A stretch of 20,431 nucleotides of DNA, taken from Chloroflexota bacterium (GTDB lineage Bacteria > Chloroflexota > Anaerolineae > UBA4142). Position 1 is the first letter of the stretch; each line of letters starts with the position of its first letter. Of this stretch, positions 1 through 7,555 are shown piece by piece. The stretch spans positions 312 through 20,742 of the forward strand of contig JAMCQI010000009.1 of the NCBI GenBank assembly GCA_023381515.1. The letters run 5' to 3'. The translations under genes and the position numbers were made by a program. The notes below the pieces were generated by a model. It searched no databases, was not told the DNA's origin, and was given only the letters and a program-made list of their open reading frames with translations.

Positions 1-339
1 TACCACACGCGGAATCCCATCTTGTGGATGACACCGCTGCCGGGGCACGGCTCCGTCGTGGGACGTTACACCGACGCCACGGGCAATCTGGTCCGGGGCG
101 CAACAGTCAACATCTATAACGCAAAGACCGACGCCTTTGTAGTCAGTACCGAGACCTACGGCCGCGACAAATGGCCGCCGGTCAACTCAGACGACGACAT
201 GGGAGAGAATTTCTCCATGGGCGACCTCCCCGTCGGCACCTATCTCGTTCGGATTTCCGGACAGCCGTATTCGCAGATCGTCACGGTCCAAAATGGCAAA
301 CTGGCTATGGTCGAGGTCGGACCGGGCGTATCGCCGTAG
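1..339 (+). CDS. C-terminal end of a secreted/surface protein with a carboxypeptidase-regulatory-like domain (possibly an M23 peptidase)
   Basis: The reading frame is open from the first base and stops at TAG 337-339, so this is the last 112 residues of a longer protein. Most of it forms a beta-sandwich of the carboxypeptidase regulatory-like type: a GSVVGRYTDATGNLV strand-turn, then GATVNIY, and a closing PVGTYLVRISG strand pair. Such domains act as stalk or adhesion modules on secreted enzymes. The first residues (TRNPILWMTPLPGHG) resemble the join between an LytM/M23 peptidase domain and this type of C-terminal domain in Chloroflexota. That parent identity is inference, because the catalytic part lies outside the window. 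It ends 56 bp before gltX on the same strand and could share its transcript. Confidence 0.55.
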   Translation, partial: YHTRNPILWMTPLPGHGSVVGRYTDATGNLVRGATVNIYNAKTDAFVVSTETYGRDKWPPVNSDDDMGENFSMGDLPVGTYLVRISGQPYSQIVTVQNGKLAMVEVGPGVSP

Positions 340-395
340 CCGGTCGCTGCGACGGTGCGTCCATCTGGAGGAGATGATTTGAGAGGCAGACTCTG

Positions 396-1871
396 ATGCC
401 CGAGGTTCGCGTCCGTTTTGCGCCGAGCCCGACCGGCGCTCCGCACATCGGCAGCCTGCGCACCGCGCTGTTCGTCTGGCTCTGGGCCCGGCACAGCGGG
501 GGCAAGTTCATCCTGCGCGTCGAAGACACCGACCAAAAGCGCGAGGTCGAGAACGGCCTGGATCTCATCATGGACTCACTCCGCTTTTTGGGCCTGGATT
601 GGGACGAGGGTCCGGACGTCGGCGGCGCGTACGGGCCGTACATCCAATCGCAGCGACTGGCGATCTACGCGGACCACGTCCAGCGCCTGATCGAAACCGG
701 CGGCGCGTACCGCTGCTACTGTACGCCGGAGCGGCTCGAACGAATGCGTCAGGACCAGCAGGCGCACGGCGAAGCGACACGCTACGATCGCCGCTGCCGC
801 AATCTGGCTCCCGGCGAGCGTGCGGCGCACGAACGCGCGGGCGAGCCTTCCGTCGTCCGGCTCGCCGTGCCGCTGGAGGGCAAGACGACCCTCCACGATT
901 TTATCCACGGCGACGTAACGATCGCGAACAAGGACGTCGACGACCAGGTCTTGATCAAATCCGACGGGTTTCCGACGTATCATTTTGCCGTCGTCGTCGA
1001 TGATCACCTGATGCAGATCTCGCACGTCATGCGCGCCGACGAATGGATTCCCTCGTTTCCCAAGCACGTTTTGCTGTATCAGGCCTTTGGCTGGGAGATA
1101 CCGATGCACGGGCACGTGCCGGACGTCCTCGGCCCGGACAAGAAGAAGCTGAGCAAACGGCACGGCGCGACCAGCGTTTTGCAGTTTCGCGACGAAGGGT
1201 ATTTGCCTGAGGCGCTCACGAACTTTCTTGCCCGTCTGGGCTGGTCTCTGGACGACAAAACGGAGCTCTTTACTCGCGCAGAGCTGATTGAGCGTTTTAC
1301 GCTTGAAAAAATCGAGCACGCCCCGGCGGTGTTCGATCGCGAAAAGCTCGATTGGATTGACGGGCACTATATTCGCCAACTCCCCGACGACGATCTCGCT
1401 ATGCGTCTGCTGCCGTTTCTCGAGCGCGCCGGCCTCGCCGCCGACGCGCCGACGGTGCGCGGCCTCCTCCCGCTCGTCCGTGTGCGCCTCAAAAAGCTGA
1501 GCGATATCGTCGCGCTGTCCGATTTCATCTTTCGCGACGACCTGGTCCTGGACGTGCGGCTGCTCGTCGGGAAAGGGGACAAGGCGTCGGCGCGGGCCGC
1601 GCTTTCGGCGGCGCGCGCGGTCCTGGTAAAGCACGCTGCGTACACAGACGAGGAGCTTGTCGAGGGGGAGCTGCGGACGGCGGCGGAGCAGATAGGCCAG
1701 ACGAACGCCCAGTTTTTCGGGACGCTGCGGGTCGCCGTGACCGGTCGCGCCGTCTCGCTTCCGCTGATGGGGAGCGTGCGTCTGCTCGGACCAGCCCGGA
1801 CGCTCGACCGAATCGCCCGCGCGACCCAGGCGCTGGAAAACGGCACAAACGCAGACGGCGGGGTCGTTTAG
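396..1871 (+). CDS. gltX: Glutamyl-tRNA synthetase
   Basis: This cytosolic class I aminoacyl-tRNA synthetase charges tRNA-Glu with glutamate at the cost of ATP. The 491-residue length is normal for the bacterial enzyme. The HIGH-type motif is PTGAPHIGS (HIGS at residues 17-20) and the KMSKS-type motif is KLSKR at 251-255. A zinc-knuckle pattern is intact, with C107, C109, Y130 and C134 in the order CYC then YDRRC. The C-terminal third is the helical anticodon-binding region. The ATG at 396 follows GAGAGG at 381-386 with a 9-nt gap, and the protein starts in the usual way just before the first beta-strand. Whether it also mischarges tRNA-Gln (non-discriminating type) cannot be decided from this window. 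Its neighbours give no functional link; it is an ordinary housekeeping gene. Confidence 0.97.
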   Translation: MPEVRVRFAPSPTGAPHIGSLRTALFVWLWARHSGGKFILRVEDTDQKREVENGLDLIMDSLRFLGLDWDEGPDVGGAYGPYIQSQRLAIYADHVQRLIETGGAYRCYCTPERLERMRQDQQAHGEATRYDRRCRNLAPGERAAHERAGEPSVVRLAVPLEGKTTLHDFIHGDVTIANKDVDDQVLIKSDGFPTYHFAVVVDDHLMQISHVMRADEWIPSFPKHVLLYQAFGWEIPMHGHVPDVLGPDKKKLSKRHGATSVLQFRDEGYLPEALTNFLARLGWSLDDKTELFTRAELIERFTLEKIEHAPAVFDREKLDWIDGHYIRQLPDDDLAMRLLPFLERAGLAADAPTVRGLLPLVRVRLKKLSDIVALSDFIFRDDLVLDVRLLVGKGDKASARAALSAARAVLVKHAAYTDEELVEGELRTAAEQIGQTNAQFFGTLRVAVTGRAVSLPLMGSVRLLGPARTLDRIARATQALENGTNADGGVV

Positions 1872-1894
1872 TCGATTCTAATCTTCCGTTAATG

Positions 1895-1900
1895 TAGAAT
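1895..1900 (+). promoter_or_regulatory. Possible -10 element upstream of the gldA-like operon
   Basis: TAGAAT lies in the 211-bp gap between gltX and the ABC operon and is one of few AT-rich hexamers there. No good -35 element sits at the right distance (TCGATT at 1872-1877 matches only half of the consensus), so this is a weak candidate. The remainder of 1872-2082 shows no convincing gene or terminator. Confidence 0.2.
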
Positions 1901-2082
1901 TCATCGCGCGTGGCTAGTGTCAAGGGGCACGAATTTTCTTCACGTGAGACGCGGTGTGGCATACGCGGCCAAGAGGCCTCCCCGATTCGGACCAGCTCGT
2001 TTCGTGCTTTCTTCGACATGGCCTCACGTCATCCGTGAACTTGTCCACCGGCATTTTGATTATCCTGTAGCAGGAGTGGGTT

Positions 2083-3015
2083 ATGGCAGAAGCTATGATT
2101 GACGTTCAGAATCTCGTCAAAGACTATGGCACCTACGTCGCGCTGCGCGACGTGTCGTTCGAGGTGCAAAAGGGCGAGGTGCTTGGATTTCTGGGGCCGA
2201 ACGGCGCCGGCAAGACGACGACGATGCGCATCCTGACCGGCTATATGCCTCCGTCGAGCGGGAGCGCACACATCGCGGGCTTTGACGTATTTTCCGAGTC
2301 GATGGAAGCCCGCAAGCGGATCGGTTATTTGCCGGAGACTGTTCCGCTCTACCCGGAGATGTCGGTGTGGGACTATCTCGACTTTGCGGCGCGCCTCCGC
2401 CACGTCTCCAAGCGTGACGACGCGATCGAGCGCGCGATGGACATGACGAACATCGCCGATCGAGCGGACCAATTGATCGGGAGGCTGTCCAAAGGGTATC
2501 GGCAGCGGGTCGGACTGGCGCAAGCCATCGTCCACGAGCCGGACGTGCTCATCCTCGACGAGCCGACCATCGGGCTGGACCCCAAGCAGATCATCGAAGT
2601 CCGCCATCTCATCAAATCGCTGGCCGGCGAGCACACCGTCATCTTGAGCACGCACATCCTGCCTGAAGCGAGCAACGTCTGTTCGCGCGTTCTCATCATC
2701 AACGAAGGCAAGATCATCGCCGAAGACACGCCGGAGCGCCTGAGCTCCCGCGTGCGCGGCGCGGAGCGCATTCTGCTCCAGGTCGCACAGCCGGCGCCCG
2801 AGATTCCGGCCGAGCTCGAAAAGATCAAGGGGGTTCTCGGCGTCGAAGAGACCGACAAGGGAATCTACGAAATCGAAACCAACTTGGGCACGGACCGCCG
2901 GGCGGACCTCGCAGCGCTCGCGGTGCAGCGAGGCTGGGGCGTGCTCGAGCTTCGACCGGTCGGCCTGTCGCTCGAAGAGGTCTTTCTCAAGTTGACCACG
3001 ATGGAGGAACAATGA
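2083..3015 (+). CDS. ABC transporter ATP-binding protein, GldA/NosF type
   Basis: This is the ATPase of an ABC-2-family exporter and acts on the cytoplasmic face with the permease encoded next. All nucleotide-binding motifs are present: Walker A GPNGAGKTT (38-46), signature LSKGYRQR (135-142), Walker B VLILDEPTIGLDP (155-167) and the switch histidine H191 in STH. The motif after the Q-loop, GYLPETVPLYPEM, is typical of the CcmA/GldA/NosF branch. The C-terminal 100 residues form the small domain common in that branch. AGGAG at 2072-2076 is 6 nt before the ATG. The stop codon overlaps the next start (ATGA), so translation is probably coupled. The substrate is unknown. The operon matches the widespread GldA-GldF-GldG arrangement, but nothing else here suggests gliding motility. 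Confidence 0.93.
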   Translation: MAEAMIDVQNLVKDYGTYVALRDVSFEVQKGEVLGFLGPNGAGKTTTMRILTGYMPPSSGSAHIAGFDVFSESMEARKRIGYLPETVPLYPEMSVWDYLDFAARLRHVSKRDDAIERAMDMTNIADRADQLIGRLSKGYRQRVGLAQAIVHEPDVLILDEPTIGLDPKQIIEVRHLIKSLAGEHTVILSTHILPEASNVCSRVLIINEGKIIAEDTPERLSSRVRGAERILLQVAQPAPEIPAELEKIKGVLGVEETDKGIYEIETNLGTDRRADLAALAVQRGWGVLELRPVGLSLEEVFLKLTTMEEQ

Positions 3016-3728
3016 GGAACGTTTGGACGGTCGCCTCTCGCGAGCTCAATAGCTATTTCGTCTCGCCGGTCGCGTACGTCGTCGGCGCGATGTTTCTGTT
3101 AGTGATGGGCCTCCTTTTCTCTCTCATCCTTTCCAGCTCGATGAACGCGTCCCTGCAGGGATCGTTCAGCAACGGCTTTTTTATCATGATCTTGCTCGCG
3201 CCGATCCTCACGATGAAGCTTCTGGCCGAAGAACAGCGCATGGGGACGCTCGAGCTGCTGCTGACCTCGCCGATCCACGACTGGCAGGTGGTGGTCGGCA
3301 AGTTTCTGGGATCTCTGATTTTGTTCGCGGTGATGCTGGTCGCGCCCACGCTCTATTACGTTCTGATCCTCGCCGTGTTCGGAAAACCCGATTACGGTCC
3401 GATCCTGACCAGCTACCTGGGCTTGCTGCTGCTGGGCGGGGCGTTCCTGTCGGTCGGCGTCCTGACCTCCTCGCTGACGCAGAACCAGGTAGTTGCGGGG
3501 GCCGTCGGAATCGTTTTGCTGCTCGTCATGTGGATCGCCGATGCGATCAGCCAGATCGTCGGCGGCGGGGCGCTGGGAAATATCTTTACGTACCTGGCTA
3601 TCCCCAGCCACTATAACGACTTTGTCCAGGGCGCGATCAACACGCCGGACCTCGTTTACCCGTTGAGCGTCATCGCCGTTTCGCTTTTCGTCGCGACACA
3701 GATTCTGCAGACCCGGAGGTGGCGATAA
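3012..3728 (+). CDS. ABC-2 family permease, GldF type
   Basis: This 238-residue integral membrane protein has about six hydrophobic segments and starts with the typical ABC-2 exporter opening (WTVASRELNSYFVSPVAYVV). The conserved cytoplasmic stretch EEQRMGTLELLLTSPI after the second helix is the coupling region that contacts the ATPase in this family. The length matches GldF/NosY-type permeases. Its ATG overlaps the ATPase stop by 4 nt, and its TAA overlaps the start of the next gene (TAATG). It presumably forms the transmembrane half of the exporter with the 2083-3015 ATPase. The transported molecule is not evident. Confidence 0.92.
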   Translation: MRNVWTVASRELNSYFVSPVAYVVGAMFLLVMGLLFSLILSSSMNASLQGSFSNGFFIMILLAPILTMKLLAEEQRMGTLELLLTSPIHDWQVVVGKFLGSLILFAVMLVAPTLYYVLILAVFGKPDYGPILTSYLGLLLLGGAFLSVGVLTSSLTQNQVVAGAVGIVLLLVMWIADAISQIVGGGALGNIFTYLAIPSHYNDFVQGAINTPDLVYPLSVIAVSLFVATQILQTRRWR

Positions 3729-5311
3729 TGCGCGAACGATTGGAAGAATGGGCGGTCTACTTTGCCGCCTTCGGCATCGCCCTCTGGGTCGCCGCCGGCC
3801 TTCTCAAGGTCTTGGGACAGATCCAGGACGTGCCGCTGATCGCGCTCGTCGTTCTGGGACTGGTCTTTATTGGCCTGTACGTTTACACGCGGCCGAGCGA
3901 GGTACGCGCGGCCGTCACGAGCCGCGGCGTGCGCTACGGCTCGAACACGCTCGTCATGATCGTCGCCTTCGTCGGGATCGTCGGACTGCTGAACTTTTTG
4001 GGGTCTCGCTATTCCTACCGCTGGGACCTGACGGCGAGCAAGTCGTATACGCTAGCCGACCAGACCATCGCGGTGCTCAAGAGTTTGAAAGAGCCGGTCA
4101 AGGCGACCGCTTTCTTTTCGCCGCGTAACCCGCCGGGGCAGGCGGACGAGCAGTCCGCGCGCGACGAGCTCAAGTTGTACGCGGAGCAGACAGACAAGTT
4201 CACGTACCAGTTCATCGACCCCGACGCCCAACCCGCCATCGCGACGGAGTACAACCTGACCTCTTACGGTACGATCGTATTCGAACGCGGCACGCGGCGC
4301 GAGAATGCCTTCGGCATCGACGAATCCAGCCTCACGAACGCCCTGCTCAAAGTCTCGCAGGACAAACAGCCGACGGTGTACTTTACCACCGGCCACGGCG
4401 AGCACAGCCCCGAAGACACGAGCGGAAACGGCTACAACATCGTCCAGTCCGGCATGCAAAATCTGAACTTTAAGGTGGCGACGCTGGACTTGCGGACGAT
4501 CACGGACACGATGCCCGCAGACATGAGCGCGCTCATCGTCGCCGGCCCGACCCAACCGTTCCAACCACAGGAAACCAAGCAGATCGGCGACTATCTCGAC
4601 AAGGGCGGAAGCGTCTTGATCATGGTCGATCCCCACGTCGACACCGGCCTGGACAGCTTGTTGGCCGCATGGGGATTGAAGCTGGACAACGACGAGGTCA
4701 TCGATCCCAAGAACGGTCTGTTTGGAAACCAGCAGGAGCCGATCGTCCAGAGCTTTAATACGCACGACATCACCAAGAACCTCACCGACCTGAATCCCTT
4801 CTTTCCGGGCGTGCGCTCGATCGAGACGATCACCAGCACGGTCAGCGGCCGCACGCCAACCGCCCTCTTCTCGTCCAGCGACTCCAGTTGGGGCGAGACG
4901 AACTTTGACTCGATCAAGAATCAGAACGAGCAGTTCGATCAGGGATCGGATCTGAAGGGCCCGCTCACTCTGGCCTACGTCGTGCAAGGCACGGGCGACA
5001 AGGCCGGCCGGCTAGTCGTCATCGGCAACTCAACCTTCATCACGGACAATACCTTCAATGCCCGCTATACGACATCGGGCGGTCAGCAGGCCCAGGTGCG
5101 GTCCGGCAACGGCCAGTTGTTCGTCAACACGCTCAACTGGCTCGCGGCCCAGGAAAACCTGATCTCGATCCCGCCCAAGGCTACCAGCAGCAGCTCGAGC
5201 CCGTTGTTCCTGACCGGCGAGCAGTCCCTCTTCGTGTACGTCTCGACCACGCTGCTCTTACCGGTGACGCTGCTGTTGATCGGGACGCTCGTCTGGTGGA
5301 GGAGGCGGTAA
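3728..5311 (+). CDS. GldG-like ABC transporter auxiliary membrane protein
   Basis: This 527-residue protein matches the layout of the ABC_transp_aux/GldG family. Three hydrophobic segments lie in the first ~95 residues, followed by SRYSYRWDLTASKSYTLADQT, a family hallmark given here at residues ~92-112. A large extracytoplasmic region of about 370 residues comes next, and a C-terminal helix (YVSTTLLLPVTLLLIGTLV) ends in WWRRR. The extracytoplasmic part includes VYFTTGHGEHSPED and a GGSVLIMVDP stretch seen in this family. The ATG at 3728 overlaps the permease stop by 1 nt and has GGAGG at 3715-3719. An upstream GTG at 3719 lies inside that Shine-Dalgarno site and is less likely. The protein is thought to work beside the exporter in the membrane, but its molecular role is not established. 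Confidence 0.88.
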   Translation: MRERLEEWAVYFAAFGIALWVAAGLLKVLGQIQDVPLIALVVLGLVFIGLYVYTRPSEVRAAVTSRGVRYGSNTLVMIVAFVGIVGLLNFLGSRYSYRWDLTASKSYTLADQTIAVLKSLKEPVKATAFFSPRNPPGQADEQSARDELKLYAEQTDKFTYQFIDPDAQPAIATEYNLTSYGTIVFERGTRRENAFGIDESSLTNALLKVSQDKQPTVYFTTGHGEHSPEDTSGNGYNIVQSGMQNLNFKVATLDLRTITDTMPADMSALIVAGPTQPFQPQETKQIGDYLDKGGSVLIMVDPHVDTGLDSLLAAWGLKLDNDEVIDPKNGLFGNQQEPIVQSFNTHDITKNLTDLNPFFPGVRSIETITSTVSGRTPTALFSSSDSSWGETNFDSIKNQNEQFDQGSDLKGPLTLAYVVQGTGDKAGRLVVIGNSTFITDNTFNARYTTSGGQQAQVRSGNGQLFVNTLNWLAAQENLISIPPKATSSSSSPLFLTGEQSLFVYVSTTLLLPVTLLLIGTLVWWRRR

Positions 5312-5313
5312 CT

Positions 5314-5994
5314 GTGAACGCACGCACTACGTTGATCCTCGTGGGGCTCTTTGCAGTGCTTCTCGGTTACGTCTACTTTTTCGAGTTGAACAAGACGCCG
5401 GCGCAGCTCGGCACGCCGACGCCCGTCGAACCGGTCGTCTTCAATCTAAACGCAGCGGATGTGAAAAGCATCGAAGTGCGGGACCTGCAGGGTTCGCGCG
5501 AGGTAAAAGTCACGCGGGCCGGAAACGGCTGGCAGGTCGATCTGCCAGAGTACAAGACCGCCGACAGCAGCTCGGTCGACACGGCGCTGAGCGCCGTCGT
5601 CGACCTGCAGGCGACGCGCGTGCTCACGGACATCACGAACCTGACGCAATTCTTCGTCACGCCGACGATCGAGGCGCGGTTCATCATGAGCGGCACGAAT
5701 TCCTACGCGATCACGGTTGGCGACCAGACGCCGGACCGCTCGAACTATTACGTGACTTACACCGGCGACAAGAGCAAGGTATTCACGGTGGGCACGAGCG
5801 CAATCGACAGCCTCAAGGCCTGGCTGGACACGCCGCCCTATCAGCCGACTCCAACGCCGACCTTCACCGCGACGCCGCCAGAAACCCCCAGCGCGGCGGT
5901 GACGGCAACCGAGACGATATCGGTAACCCTACCCGAAAAGGCGCCGGAAATCATCCCGACGCTCATCCCGGCGACGGAAACGCCCAAACCCTAG
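5314..5994 (+). CDS. DUF4340-like membrane-anchored protein
   Basis: This 226-residue protein has one N-terminal hydrophobic segment (TLILVGLFAVLLGYVYFFEL, residues 6-25). A soluble domain rich in beta-strands (LNAADVKSIEVRDLQG, GNGWQVDLP) matches the DUF4340 family that commonly follows GldG-like genes. The last ~50 residues are a Pro/Thr-rich tail (PTPTPTFTATPPETP), typical of surface proteins in Chloroflexota. The start is GTG at 5314, preceded by GGAGGAGG at 5298-5305 with an 8-nt gap, which itself lies inside the end of the GldG-like gene. An in-frame GTG at 5296 is less likely for that reason. It is the last gene of the operon and a terminator follows. The function is unknown; location outside the membrane is inferred from topology. 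Confidence 0.82.
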   Translation: MNARTTLILVGLFAVLLGYVYFFELNKTPAQLGTPTPVEPVVFNLNAADVKSIEVRDLQGSREVKVTRAGNGWQVDLPEYKTADSSSVDTALSAVVDLQATRVLTDITNLTQFFVTPTIEARFIMSGTNSYAITVGDQTPDRSNYYVTYTGDKSKVFTVGTSAIDSLKAWLDTPPYQPTPTPTFTATPPETPSAAVTATETISVTLPEKAPEIIPTLIPATETPKP

Positions 5995-6008
5995 CCAAAC
6001 GCGCCATG

Positions 6009-6050
6009 AAACGTTCGGCCCCACTATCGCCTGGGGCCGAACGTTTTTAT
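6009..6050 (+). terminator. Strong intrinsic terminator after the ABC/GldG-like operon
   Basis: A perfect 14-bp stem (AAACGTTCGGCCCC at 6009-6022 and its complement at 6033-6046) encloses a 10-nt loop. The stem ends in a run of five T (6044-6048). It starts 14 bp after the operon's last stop codon. Confidence 0.93.
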
Positions 6051-6085
6051 GTTCCGTCTTTGCATTAGAGAATTTTCATCCTCTC

Positions 6086-6121
6086 TTCACCTGCCGTTTA
6101 CGCGAACTGTTTAAGTTAAAC
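6086..6121 (+). promoter_or_regulatory. Candidate promoter with palindromic operator for the flavin redox cassette
   Basis: TTCACC (6086-6091) and TTTAAG (6110-6115) each match four of six bases of the -35 and -10 consensus, with an 18-bp spacer. The -10 lies inside a perfect palindrome, GTTTAA-G-TTAAAC (6109-6121), which could be a repressor site. A terminator ends the previous operon, so the cassette needs a promoter here. The exact elements are inference. Confidence 0.35.
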
Positions 6122-6127
6122 CTATAC

Positions 6128-6162
6128 CGCCCGATCGTCGAAACTTGTTCGAGAATCGGGCG
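6128..6162 (+). promoter_or_regulatory. Stem-loop in the leader of the flavin redox cassette
   Basis: CGCCCGAT (6128-6135) pairs with ATCGGGCG (6155-6162), and an inner CGAA/TTCG pair (6139-6142 with 6148-6151) extends the stem around a 5-nt loop. It lies 16 bp before the Shine-Dalgarno site of the FMN-binding protein. There is no U-run, so it is not a standard terminator. It could be an operator, an mRNA-stability element or an attenuator-like structure. The conserved boxes of the FMN riboswitch are absent. Confidence 0.4.
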
Positions 6163-6188
6163 TTCGATGATATGCATCAGGAGCGTAC

Positions 6189-6806
6189 ATGTCCAGATAT
6201 CAGCCCGAGCGCGGATTCGATCCAATTCGGGCGGCGGAAAAGTTCGTCGTATCTTCCTTCGTCGTCTTCTCCTTCGTCGCCTATGCCGTTCACGAGCACT
6301 TTGCCAACTCGGACTCGTCCGTCAGCTCGCTCGCAGTAACCCCCACCGCGATCACTCAGGGCGCCCCGGACGCGACCGAGACGGCGCCCGAGCCATCGCA
6401 AGCATTCGGCGGGGTGTCCCTGGCAACCCCCAAGCCGGCCGCGACGACCGCGTCTCCCACCGCGCAGATCGCACGCGCAACCCCGCGGCCGCCGGCCACG
6501 GCGACACTCAGACCCAAGGGCTTGTATCGCGACGGGTCCTATACCGGCCCTGAAGTGGATGCCTTTTACGGCACCGTCAAGGTTCAAGCCGTGATCCAGA
6601 ACGGCAAGATCTCCCACGTCCAGTTTCTGGAATACCCCAACGACCGCAGGACTTCCGTCCGGATCAATTCGGTGGCGGTCCCGTATCTTTCTCGGGAAGC
6701 CATTCAGGCGCAAAGCGCGAACGTCGATATCGTCTCCGGCGCGACGCTGACCAGCGAGGCCTTTGCGCAGTCTCTGCAACTCGCCCTGAGCAGCGCCAAA
6801 AACTGA
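6189..6806 (+). CDS. Membrane-anchored FMN-binding domain protein (RnfG/NqrC-like)
   Basis: This 205-residue protein has a short cytoplasmic N-terminus, one hydrophobic segment (about residues 18-34), a ~70-residue Ala/Thr/Pro-rich linker and a C-terminal FMN-binding domain (about 110-205). The domain carries DIVSGATLTS. By analogy with NqrC and RnfG, T186 in SGAT (183-186) is the residue that receives FMN through a phosphodiester bond made by ApbE. The opening of the domain (YRDGSYTGPEVDAFYGTVKV) is also typical of the family. AGGAG at 6179-6183 sits 5 nt before the ATG. The stop is 2 bp before the flavin transferase gene, which supports covalent flavinylation. Expected role: an extracytoplasmic one-electron carrier held near the membrane by a flexible linker. 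Its final electron acceptor is unknown. Confidence 0.88.
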   Translation: MSRYQPERGFDPIRAAEKFVVSSFVVFSFVAYAVHEHFANSDSSVSSLAVTPTAITQGAPDATETAPEPSQAFGGVSLATPKPAATTASPTAQIARATPRPPATATLRPKGLYRDGSYTGPEVDAFYGTVKVQAVIQNGKISHVQFLEYPNDRRTSVRINSVAVPYLSREAIQAQSANVDIVSGATLTSEAFAQSLQLALSSAKN

Positions 6807-6808
6807 CC

Positions 6809-7555
6809 GTGAAGGAGACGCGCATTCTCATGGGAATGCCGGTCACGGTCGAAACATCCGACCCTTCGGACTCCGCGGCGTGGATCGAGGCGGTCTTTTC
6901 CTACTTTGAGTACGTCGACGCGAAATTCAGCCCGTACAAAGAGAACAGCGAGATCTCCCGGATCAACCGCCGGGAGATCCCGCTGGACCGGGCCAGCGAA
7001 GATATGCGGACGGTGCTCGCGCTGGCCGAACAGACCCGGCAGGAGACGAACGGCTACTTTGACATCGCGCACGGCGGGATGCTGGACCCGTCGGGCATCG
7101 TCAAAGGTTGGGCCATTTACAACGCCGCCAGCATCCTGAGCGCCGCGGGCTGCCGCGACTATTACGTGGATGCCGGCGGAGACATTCAAACTGCCGGCAA
7201 GAACAGTCGCGGCGATATCTGGCGCGTTGGAATTCGCAATCCATTCAACTCGAACGAAATCGTCAAGGTCCTCTCGATCGGAGATCGCGGCGTTGCGACG
7301 TCCGGCACCTACGTACGAGGGCAGCACATCTATGATCCGCGGCGCCCCGACGCCCCGATCGTCGACGTCGTCAGCTTGACGGTAATCGGGCCCGACATCT
7401 ACGATGCGGACCGCTTTGCCACCGCTGCCTTTGCGATGGGCAGGCGTGGTATCGAATTCATCGAAAGGCTCGCCGGCTTCGAGGGTTACCAGATCGACCG
7501 AGACCGGCAGGCGACTTTAACGAGCGGCTTTGAAAGGTATGTGACACGTGATTGA
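6809..7555 (+). CDS. apbE: FAD:protein FMN transferase (ApbE family), short form without a signal peptide
   Basis: ApbE moves FMN from FAD to a Thr in the target's SGAT-type motif, using Mg2+. Family motifs are present in order: TRILMGMPVTV (4-14), FSPYKENSEISRIN (40-53), DPSGIVKGWAI (93-103), DAGGDI (121-126), GVATSG (161-166), HIYDP (173-177) and ADRFATAAFAMG (200-211). In the last motif D201 and T205 occupy the usual metal-ligand positions. At 248 residues it is shorter than the ~330-residue lipoprotein forms and has no signal peptide or lipobox. The GTG start at 6809 keeps the conserved opening; an ATG at 6830 would cut into it. The gene overlaps the next by 8 nt. The probable substrate is the FMN-binding protein just upstream. 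Confidence 0.9.
   Translation: MKETRILMGMPVTVETSDPSDSAAWIEAVFSYFEYVDAKFSPYKENSEISRINRREIPLDRASEDMRTVLALAEQTRQETNGYFDIAHGGMLDPSGIVKGWAIYNAASILSAAGCRDYYVDAGGDIQTAGKNSRGDIWRVGIRNPFNSNEIVKVLSIGDRGVATSGTYVRGQHIYDPRRPDAPIVDVVSLTVIGPDIYDADRFATAAFAMGRRGIEFIERLAGFEGYQIDRDRQATLTSGFERYVTRD

Noticed and set aside
576..1634. Long open frame on the minus strand opposite gltX
   Set aside because: It lies wholly antisense to a clear gltX, has low-complexity Arg-rich sequence and matches no family. GC-rich codon use creates such shadows.
1917..2102. Short plus-strand frame in the gap before the ABC operon
   Set aside because: It overlaps the start of the ATPase gene, has no ribosome site and no family resemblance.
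2029..3012. Long minus-strand open frame opposite the ABC ATPase
   Set aside because: It is the antisense shadow of a gene with all ATPase motifs; there is no ribosome site and no recognisable domain.
6121..6188. FMN riboswitch ahead of the flavin cassette
   Set aside because: The genes use flavin, so I looked for the conserved RFN boxes. They are absent, and the leader holds only a simple stem-loop.
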